Of a DNA stretch of 5,880 nt, positions 1 to 5,089 are shown in pieces. Made by a program: the position numbers and the translations under genes. The DNA is from Nitrospirota bacterium. GTDB taxonomy: Bacteria > Nitrospirota_A > Leptospirillia > Leptospirillales > Leptospirillaceae. Location of the stretch: positions 1 to 5,880 of the forward strand of contig JAJYPO010000148.1 in NCBI GenBank assembly GCA_021795275.1. The letters are read 5' to 3'. The notes under the pieces were generated by a model. It made no database searches, was not told where the DNA came from, and worked only from the letters and a program-made list of their open reading frames with translations. How positions within the stretch are numbered: the stretch's first letter is position 1; the number at the start of each line of letters is the position of its first letter.

Positions 1-39
1 AACAAGGAGAAAAAAAAGAAATCTCACGGTCGGCCGCAT
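1..39 (-). CDS. N-terminus of an exported protein (partial, runs off left edge)
   Basis: Only the first 13 codons are present, reading MRPTVRFLFFSLL. A short basic start followed by a run of hydrophobic residues is what the beginning of a Sec signal peptide or a signal anchor looks like. The ATG sits 5 nt after a very strong ribosome site, GGGAGGAGG at 53-45. The gene begins 40 bp after the stop of the coding remnant at 80-166, so it could be co-transcribed with the exported-protein gene upstream. Function cannot be judged from 13 residues. Confidence rests on the match of a strong ribosome site, start codon and signal-like sequence. Confidence 0.68.
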   Translation of the reverse strand, partial: MRPTVRFLFFLLV

Positions 40-44
40 GGGAA

Positions 45-53
45 CCTCCTCCC
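45..53 (-). promoter_or_regulatory. Shine-Dalgarno site of the left-edge gene
   Basis: GGGAGGAGG on the minus strand, with 5 nt between GGAGG and the ATG at 39-37. It decides the start of the partial exported-protein gene at the left edge. Confidence 0.7.
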
Positions 54-79
54 TTCTGGCGTGAGGGCCCGACTCCGTC

Positions 80-166
80 TTACTCGGGAAAGTCCACAAG
101 AAAGTCCAGGGTGCACTCCAGGGGGCAGGTGCGCTTGTCGGCCAGGTTCAGGATCACCGCATCCCG
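80..166 (-). pseudogene. C-terminal remnant of a second GspF-like 119-aa-type gene
   Basis: In the frame shifted by one base from the end of the 360-residue exported-protein gene, 28 codons plus TAA encode a segment starting RDAVILNLADKR and ending FLVDFPE. It aligns without gaps to the last 28 residues of the protein encoded at 5011-4652 (RDSVILNLAEKR ... FLVDFPE), with 22 of 28 identical. Over these 87 bp I count 22 base differences, mostly silent third positions, so both copies evolved under selection as protein. This copy is also richer in G/C at third positions (24 of 28, against 14 of 28). The frame stays open upstream, but the sequence there no longer resembles the paralogue and there is no start with a ribosome site. 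I read it as the tail of a truncated paralogue. Alternatively it is the true C-terminus of the upstream gene, cut off by a one-base frameshift near 163-170. Confidence 0.72.
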
Positions 167-1236
167 GGAGAGTTCCCGTTCCGAATGGTTCCCGCAAGGG
201 TATTTTTGATTCCGATGATCGCCCGACCCGACCCGATCAGACTGTCGATCCCCTGCGTTCCGACGTAGGGACGGCCGTTCAGAGCAAAGATCACCTTCCC
301 GGCCTTTTCATCGATTTTCACCAGACGAATCTTCAGATATCCCCCATAGAGCGTCATTTCGTGGTCGGTGTCGAGAAGGATCGGGACATCGTTATACACC
401 ATGAGTCCGATATGGTGGCCGATCGGACACGAGATGGGAACCATCCGGAAGTGCGGGAACCACTCCGAGTTGGCCGCGACCGTCTTCTTTTTTCCTTTGA
501 TTTTCCATATCTCCCCCGCCATCAGGGGGGCGGAAAAGGAGACATACTCCGCGATCTGGCCCGCATGGGTATAGACCCCGAAGATCCGTGTCGGAGTCTT
601 TTCGGGAACCTGGCCCACCGGATATTCGTCAAGGGGATGGGGCCGGATCGAAACGCCGTCGAGAGTTCTCCAGAGGACAAGCGGACCCCCTTTGGGCCCT
701 GGCATCAGGTAAGTGATGACGCTGTTCCCCACGTCGAAGCTTCGACCCGCCAAAACGGAGAAGTTCCGGCAGGTTTCCTCCTGAAGATCCTTCTTGAGAA
801 GAACGGCCCCTTGGCCGAAAATCACCCCCCGGTCTCCCACGGGAAGATGGGTCTCAAGTGGGGTGGCATCATAGACCAGCCCGCCCGCGGGAATCAGGAT
901 CAGGGGAGGACCGACAGGATTTCCGTCCTTGCCCTTCTTGTGGACCACCGCCGAGCCCTTGATGACGAGACTTTCGATGGTCTTGTTCTTTCCTCCCCTC
1001 ATCGGGACCTCCTTCCATCCGGGAAGAACACGGGAATCCATGACGGGGGCATGGGGAAGAATCTCCGCTCCCGGGATCAGAAGATGCTTGCACCCGAAGG
1101 ACTCTCCCGCCATGAAGGGGTCGAACGGGAGAGGATAGGAAGCCGCCCGGGCCACTTCCCCTTGCCCGGATCCCAGAACCCCCGCGACCAAAGCCCAAAC
1201 AAGCACAATCCCGAGTCTCATGGCTGCAGTTCCCAA
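154..1236 (-). CDS. Exported beta-rich protein of unknown function, 360 aa
   Basis: The start chosen is the TTG at 1236, in frame and 9 nt after a perfect AAAAGGAGG ribosome site (GGAGG at 1250-1246). The first ATG, at 1221, lies 24 nt from that site. From TTG the protein begins with a signal peptide: hydrophobic core LGIVLVWALVAGVLG, then a Sec-type cleavage site after A-R-A at about residue 31. The mature part has no membrane helix that I can see and is rich in alternating hydrophobic, glycine and proline positions, as in beta structure. Cysteines lie at about 49, 156 and 270. Near residues 285-325, TLYGGYLKIRLVKIDEKAG followed by KVIFALNG faintly recalls the strand pattern of S-layer-type beta domains; this is inference only. 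No enzyme motif is recognised. It follows the TpsB-like transporter gene in the same orientation, making it a candidate cargo or surface partner. The final residues GNSPGMR may be a frameshifted end, because another coding frame takes over at 166. Confidence 0.75.
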   Translation of the reverse strand: MGTAAMRLGIVLVWALVAGVLGSGQGEVARAASYPLPFDPFMAGESFGCKHLLIPGAEILPHAPVMDSRVLPGWKEVPMRGGKNKTIESLVIKGSAVVHKKGKDGNPVGPPLILIPAGGLVYDATPLETHLPVGDRGVIFGQGAVLLKKDLQEETCRNFSVLAGRSFDVGNSVITYLMPGPKGGPLVLWRTLDGVSIRPHPLDEYPVGQVPEKTPTRIFGVYTHAGQIAEYVSFSAPLMAGEIWKIKGKKKTVAANSEWFPHFRMVPISCPIGHHIGLMVYNDVPILLDTDHEMTLYGGYLKIRLVKIDEKAGKVIFALNGRPYVGTQGIDSLIGSGRAIIGIKNTLAGTIRNGNSPGMR

Positions 1237-1864
1237 ACGAAAACGCCTCCTTTTCCCGTCACGGCTTCCTCTGCCGGCAAGAAAATTGCCACCGGGAAGA
1301 ATCCGCCTGAAGAGACCATGGGGCACGGGCTTCCCGAGGAGTTACCACATTGTGAAATCCCTGAACCATCTGGACCACCGCAGCAATCCGGGAGGACGTT
1401 ATCGTCTCGGATGTCAAGATCGACGACCCCGACCCGGAGATTTCGGCCATAACCGTGTCGTCCTTGGAGTGGGTGGATCCGATCGGAAGCGGGACATCGT
1501 CGCTTCCCTCGTTGCGAGACGAGGTGGCGGATGGGGGACAGGCTCTCCTGTCACTGTGGAGGGGGCGGCTTTTCACACACACCCTGACCGTTCCCGCCAG
1601 TATGCCCTGAGAACTGATATTCGGTGCGATGGCTCCTGTCGCGTCAGTCCTGGCTCCACCATCAGCCTCCCGGCTTTGGTCCTAAACTCCCGGGGAGAAA
1701 AGGGCGACTTTCGGATCATAGAAACCTCAATCCCGTATCCGATGGGGAGTGTCCCCATGACTCAGTGCCTCACAGTGTCTCTTGTCGGTGTTTTGTGGAG
1801 AACCGTCAGGAAGGTTTCTTTGGTCGAAAGATTCGGAACAGCCTTCAATGGCGTAAACTTCAGG
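1237..1864. other. 628-bp gap without a convincing gene
   Basis: This lies between the stop of the transporter gene and the start of the exported-protein gene. It holds a hairpin at the transporter stop (1858-1876), a small inverted repeat GGCAA-GAAAA-TTGCC at about 1274-1288 in the likely leader of the downstream gene, and the Shine-Dalgarno at 1250-1246. On the minus strand, one frame is free of stops for 141 codons (1681-1259), but it has no start with a ribosome site and no recognisable product. It could be leader, spacer or a decayed gene. No clear sigma-70 promoter was found. Confidence 0.5.
1246..1250 (-). promoter_or_regulatory. Shine-Dalgarno that fixes a TTG start
   Basis: GGAGG, within AAAAGGAGG on the minus strand, lies 9 nt before an in-frame TTG at 1236-1234. 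It is too far from the ATG at 1221 for normal initiation, so it favours the TTG as the start of the exported-protein gene. Confidence 0.6.
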
Positions 1865-1876
1865 CTACTCCTGAAG
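1858..1876 (-). terminator. Hairpin at the stop of the transporter gene, possible weak terminator
   Basis: CTTCAGG, a 5-base loop, then CCTGAAG form a perfect 7-bp stem that includes the TAG stop of the transporter gene (1867-1865). On the minus strand only TTTACG follows, so a proper U-tract is missing. It may be a weak or attenuating terminator, or an RNA 3'-end stabiliser. Confidence 0.35.
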
Positions 1877-3988
1877 GCCGATCGACAACCAAAACTGAAT
1901 GGGAATCCCCCCTTGACCGATGTTTCCGCCGGTCAGTGCCGTAATCGAGTTTCCCAACCCCTGGACAGGAAGAGCCCCGATCGGAACTGCCGCATCGATC
2001 CTCGCAAAAAAATGTTTGGAAGAAAAGGATTCCTCCACCCCGGGTCCCATGGCGCTTAAGCTGATTCCAATTCCCGAGATCTGTCCCGCATCAAAAAATC
2101 CCGATGTATAGAACGCTCCGGCATCGACGGAGTCCGTCCGGGTAAAGGTGAGTGTTCCGACGTAAAGATTGTTTCCGAAAAGGGAGGCCGTGGGAAGGGC
2201 CATCACATTCGCCATGCCTCCGAGCGTGGCCTGAAGCATGGGATCAAGGGTTCCTCCACCGATATATTGCTGGTCCACCGTTCCCAGAGCCATCGAATAT
2301 TTGGGGGTAAAGGCAAACCCGACCTGTCCGTTGCCCATGACATAATTCTGAAAGCCTTGGGTATCGTTATAGAAGGGATTGACGGGACTGGAACCGCTTC
2401 CCTGGGAGAGATCATATTCGGTGTCGGACAGGTCGAACGAAAGATTCAGCCGGCCCAAAGCCCTGGACCCCGACAGATCCAGTATCCCGCCAACGAGGCT
2501 TCGGTCGTTCTGGACCGTGGGAGAGTAGGAGTCCTGGAATTCTTTGAGAAAAACCGTTTCCTTGAGGACAAGCTTTTGGTCTTCCTTCCCGACGATCGCC
2601 TGGTTGATCCACAAATCTCCGGAATAATTGCTGCCGCTGACCCCCAGAGCGGTGAGTGCTTGGGTGTTGACTCCGCTTCCCCAGGGGGACAGGCCGAGCC
2701 CGATTTTATAGTTCATGGCAAAAAAATCCATTCCTGCACGCATATACAAGCCTATTGGAAAGGAGTAGCCCAAACTTCCCGAATTCATGCCCCCGAACGT
2801 CGTCGAGGCCCCGACGGTAAAGAGTCCTCCCGCCAGAAGAGCATTGTTGACGTTTCCGATCGCATTCAAGGTGACGGCACCGGTTGGAGCATAGCCGTAA
2901 TTGTCAATCTCGACCTTGGATCCGGAGAAGGTCGGAGTCGGCGTGAGGTGCACGAGAAAGTTGTCATACTCCAATGCCTGCGGAAGCGGGGCGAAGATGT
3001 TGCCGGTGGACAGCTGCCCCTTCGGATTCTCGATGAAAGAGTCCTTGGAGACGCTCCCCAGGGTCGCGGCCTGAAGAAGAATGTTCTTGAGGGTGTTCAG
3101 AAGAAGGGAAGGGGCCTCAACCCGATAGGTGTCTTTTGTTTCCTTTTGAATCTTGAGAAGGGGCCAGTCCAGCCGAGAAAGCCGACCGGAGAGTGTTTTC
3201 ACAATCTTCTTGGCCAGCGGGTTCTTCATGTCGATCACCAGATTGGCCACAAGAAAAAACACCTGTCGCCGAATGTCCCGCGCCCAGTCTTTCCGGTCGC
3301 TATGGATGATCAGGATGTGAGGCAGGGAAAAGCTCACATTCCGGGTCGCGATTGCCGGCACCATCATGCCGTCGGCCCGAGTCAATCCAGGGATCTGAGA
3401 GAGGGCAAAGAGCTTCGCGGACATGCCCTCAGAATCGACAATCCCGCTTTCGGGAACCGGGAGTTGGGCGGCCGCAAACTGATTCTCTTTTTCCGACCCA
3501 CCTGCGACAATCACCCGGGACACATGATAGGTCAGATGCCCCCTGCGCAGCGCTTCGTCGAGGGTTGCTGCGATTTTATTGAGTGTCTTGGCCGTCACAT
3601 TCACCCTGATGATCAGGTCCGATTCCTTCACCGCCTTGAGCGGAAATCCCATGTGCGCAAGATGCTGAATCGCCACATTCATGAGGGCCTGTTCCTCCTT
3701 CGTCGCGTTGGGATAGAGTCTTTTCTCCACCCACAATGCGACACTGGCCCGAATGGAAGAATGCCAGTCGACCTGAGGGGCGCGAATCTTCAAGGTCCAG
3801 TCCCTGTCGAATCGATCGGGTTCCTCCTTGGTCGCTCCGGGCCTTTCGGGACCGGCAACCGCAGGGGTACAATCCATCATGATGACCGAGAGAGATCCTG
3901 TCGAAATGCAGTCGCTGGCCCAAACCCGATCCGGAACAAAGACCGCCATAAGGACCACGAACACCCACCAGGACGCATGCCGGACCAT
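1865..3988 (-). CDS. Divergent ShlB/FhaC-family outer-membrane transporter (TpsB-like), 707 aa
   Basis: TpsB proteins carry substrates across the outer membrane through a 16-strand barrel fed by periplasmic POTRA domains. Numbering here is from the ATG at 3988. Residues 1-24 form a signal peptide (core WWVFVVLMAVFV, cleavage after V-W-A). Residues 150-212 look like a POTRA of this family: YHVSRVIVAGG, then ESGIVDSEGMSAKLFALSQIPGL, close to the 'pGv' segment before the last strand. That strand (YDNFLVHLTPTP, about 341-352) comes only after a roughly 120-residue insertion. Next is the family's barrel entry, KVEIDNYGYAPTGAVTL (358-374), then YSFPIGLYMRAGMDFFAMNY, FFDAG near 631-635, and a closing segment ARIDAAVPIG. 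The usual VRGY motif is not visible; QQYIGGGTLDPML stands roughly where it should be. Length is above the usual 550-600. The start is uncertain: an in-frame CTG at 4015 follows GGAGG by 7 nt, while the ATG at 4096 would add 36 residues ahead of the signal peptide. Neighbours suggest the exported protein downstream as partner. Confidence 0.7.
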   Translation of the reverse strand: MVRHASWWVFVVLMAVFVPDRVWASDCISTGSLSVIMMDCTPAVAGPERPGATKEEPDRFDRDWTLKIRAPQVDWHSSIRASVALWVEKRLYPNATKEEQALMNVAIQHLAHMGFPLKAVKESDLIIRVNVTAKTLNKIAATLDEALRRGHLTYHVSRVIVAGGSEKENQFAAAQLPVPESGIVDSEGMSAKLFALSQIPGLTRADGMMVPAIATRNVSFSLPHILIIHSDRKDWARDIRRQVFFLVANLVIDMKNPLAKKIVKTLSGRLSRLDWPLLKIQKETKDTYRVEAPSLLLNTLKNILLQAATLGSVSKDSFIENPKGQLSTGNIFAPLPQALEYDNFLVHLTPTPTFSGSKVEIDNYGYAPTGAVTLNAIGNVNNALLAGGLFTVGASTTFGGMNSGSLGYSFPIGLYMRAGMDFFAMNYKIGLGLSPWGSGVNTQALTALGVSGSNYSGDLWINQAIVGKEDQKLVLKETVFLKEFQDSYSPTVQNDRSLVGGILDLSGSRALGRLNLSFDLSDTEYDLSQGSGSSPVNPFYNDTQGFQNYVMGNGQVGFAFTPKYSMALGTVDQQYIGGGTLDPMLQATLGGMANVMALPTASLFGNNLYVGTLTFTRTDSVDAGAFYTSGFFDAGQISGIGISLSAMGPGVEESFSSKHFFARIDAAVPIGALPVQGLGNSITALTGGNIGQGGIPIQFWLSIGLQE

Positions 3989-4022
3989 TTTTATATTTCT
4001 GACCTTCGTGCTCAGGGAAAAC

Positions 4023-4027
4023 CCTCC
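4023..4027 (-). promoter_or_regulatory. Shine-Dalgarno suggesting a CTG start for the transporter
   Basis: GGAGG inside GGGAGGG on the minus strand (4028-4022). It lies 7 nt from an in-frame CTG at 4015-4013 but 34 nt from the ATG at 3988. If used, the signal peptide gains nine residues (S-T-K-V-R-N-I-K after the start), making a longer basic n-region. The only other purine-rich stretch, GAAGG, is 14 nt from the ATG. Confidence 0.42.
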
Positions 4028-4062
4028 CGGCCTGTCCTTAAAAAAGCATTCGAAGGGGGAGA

Positions 4063-4096
4063 GACAAAATGTCATCATGTCATCGGAACCTGACAT
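4063..4096. promoter_or_regulatory. Candidate operator: four TGTCA/TGACA half-sites
   Basis: Read on the plus strand, the stretch contains GACA-AAA-TGTC (4063-4073), a tandem ATGTCATC ATGTCATC (4069-4084), and TGACAT (4091-4096). ATGTCA at 4077-4082 and TGACAT form an inverted repeat with an 8-base spacer. Four half-sites in 34 bp, 36-69 bp upstream of the GGAGG of the transporter gene, is a typical arrangement for a dimeric regulator. A poor -35-like TTGTCT (4067-4062) overlaps it, with only a T-rich stretch where -10 would fall. The regulator is unknown. Confidence 0.4.
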
Positions 4097-4567
4097 TTGC
4101 CACCCTGCTTCAAGGCCTTGAGGACAGACAATAACAATCCCCGCGTCTTTGTCATTTCATCGCCTCCGGTGCCCGCAGCATCCTCCGGCCATCATATATG
4201 TTATGAGGAAGCCCGGGCCTTTCTCCCGGCGAGCCTACCCTGGAAGCAAAAAAACTCCCTCCCAGGAGTACCATCCGGTCCTTTCGGCCAAAACATTGCC
4301 ATCGGTCGTCGAACCCGTCATGGACGGTCGGGATTCTCTTCCACCATTTTTTCATGTCGGGAAAACAGACCGAAACACGAGAGAGGCAGCGGCCTGATTG
4401 CAGAAGGGTCCCATCCCTCATTGTCACAGAAGACGTTCCCCTTCCGGGTAAGGTGCAAGGTGCCTGGATCGATCTCCGGTGTTGTTTTTCGAGAAAAGTT
4501 CTTGCCCCACCCTTCCGAAATGGGTGAGACATCGTGGTCAGACCAGACCATTCGGCCGGATTGAGTC

Positions 4568-4600
4568 AGGAGCTGGGCAAGAAACCCGAATCTAGCTCCT
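4568..4600 (-). terminator. Inverted repeat downstream of the GspF-like gene
   Basis: AGGAGCT and AGCTCCT (7 bp, perfect) enclose an inner GGG/CCC pair, giving a stem with a one-sided bulge, about 50-85 nt after the stop at 4652. No U-tract follows on either strand, so termination is uncertain. It may be a 3'-end processing structure. Confidence 0.28.
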
Positions 4601-4651
4601 CCCCAACACACTCTCTGCCCTTCCCTTTAATGCCCCTGACTTGACGTAATC

Positions 4652-5011
4652 TCATTCAGGAAAGTCCACAAGAAACCCCAGGGCACTCTCCAGAGGACAA
4701 ACCCGTTTTTCCGCCAGATTCAGAATGACCGAATCCCTGACGGGAACATAATCCCGGATCGCCACGGAAAAGGAAGCCTCGCCCTCCCGCAGCTTCTTTG
4801 CCATGCTCTGCAGAATGCAGCGGGGGTATTTTTCCGTATACTCAAGAACGGAAATAAGCTCGGGAAGGCTCATATCCGTTCGCATCTGAAGGAGCCTCGC
4901 CAGCTCCTGATAGAAGGAGGTCCGGAGCGCAAGAAATCTTTCTCGGGATTCCGATTCGGAATTCTTGTCGGAGACAGGCTCGCGACGGACCGTATAGGAC
5001 TTGATTGCCAT
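4652..5011 (-). CDS. Stand-alone GspF/PilC-type cytoplasmic domain protein, 119 aa
   Basis: The start ATG follows AGGAGGAGGGG on the minus strand, a strong ribosome site. No signal peptide or membrane helix is visible, so the product should be cytoplasmic. From about residue 32 to the end, the pattern matches the helical cytoplasmic domain of inner-membrane platform proteins GspF/PilC of type II secretion and type IV pili: F-x-x-E-L-A-R-L-L (34-42), LPELISVLEYT, then L-R-E-G-E-A-S-F-S-V-A-I (73-84, the usual 'v..G.s.s.al'), and DSVILNLAEKR...LESALGFLVDFPE in the place of the 'mi..GE.sG.L...L..la...e' end. Full GspF is about 400 residues with two such domains and three membrane helices, so this is a single detached domain. 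The match is by eye and moderate. Gap to the tssA-like gene upstream is 78 bp, same strand, so co-transcription is likely. Its C-terminal 28 codons recur at 166-80. Confidence 0.6.
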   Translation of the reverse strand: MAIKSYTVRREPVSDKNSESESRERFLALRTSFYQELARLLQMRTDMSLPELISVLEYTEKYPRCILQSMAKKLREGEASFSVAIRDYVPVRDSVILNLAEKRVCPLESALGFLVDFPE

Positions 5012-5089
5012 CCCCTCCTCCTCATCCCCCCGGACTGGTGGTGCACAACGAATTCCCGATTCTCCGGAGAACGGCCTCCACGCTCATCC

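Larger units (their letters stand above)
4016..4651. other. 636-bp gap between the GspF-like gene and the transporter gene
   Basis: It contains the ribosome site and half-site cluster next to the transporter (4022-4096) and an inverted repeat AGGAGCT/AGCTCCT at 4568-4600. Also present are a short stem CACCC/GGGTG near 4508-4526 and TGGTC/GACCA near 4535-4550. Open frames of 97-155 codons on both strands have no ribosome site, no signal peptide and no recognisable motif, so I call none of them genes. A small RNA or a decayed gene here is possible but not supported by anything specific. Confidence 0.45.

Noticed and set aside
61..1452. Plus-strand 463-codon open frame
   Set aside because: It lies opposite the exported-protein gene, which has a ribosome site and signal peptide. 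The plus-strand product is rich in R, P, H and G with no recognisable domain, as expected for a shadow in high-GC DNA.
1220..2059. Plus-strand 279-codon open frame
   Set aside because: It spans the gap and the end of the transporter gene in antisense, with no ribosome site and basic, unstructured composition.
4039..4067. Sigma-70 promoter TTGTCT with a T-rich -10 for the transporter gene
   Set aside because: The -10 position reads TTTTTA or TTTTAA and the -35 matches at only four of six positions, too weak to call.
2267..4093. Plus-strand 608-codon open frame
   Set aside because: It is antisense to the TpsB-like gene, whose barrel motifs and signal peptide are clear. The translation is low-complexity basic sequence without motifs.
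4152..4611. Minus-strand open frames of 97 and 126 codons in the gap after the GspF-like gene
   Set aside because: There is no ribosome site, signal peptide or family motif, and they overlap each other in different frames. Composition does not look like a real protein.
80..4738. Reading the two 87-bp repeats as phage or integron attachment sites
   Set aside because: The copies differ mainly at silent codon positions, which means long independent evolution as protein. Only 17 bp are exactly shared, and no integrase gene is present between them.
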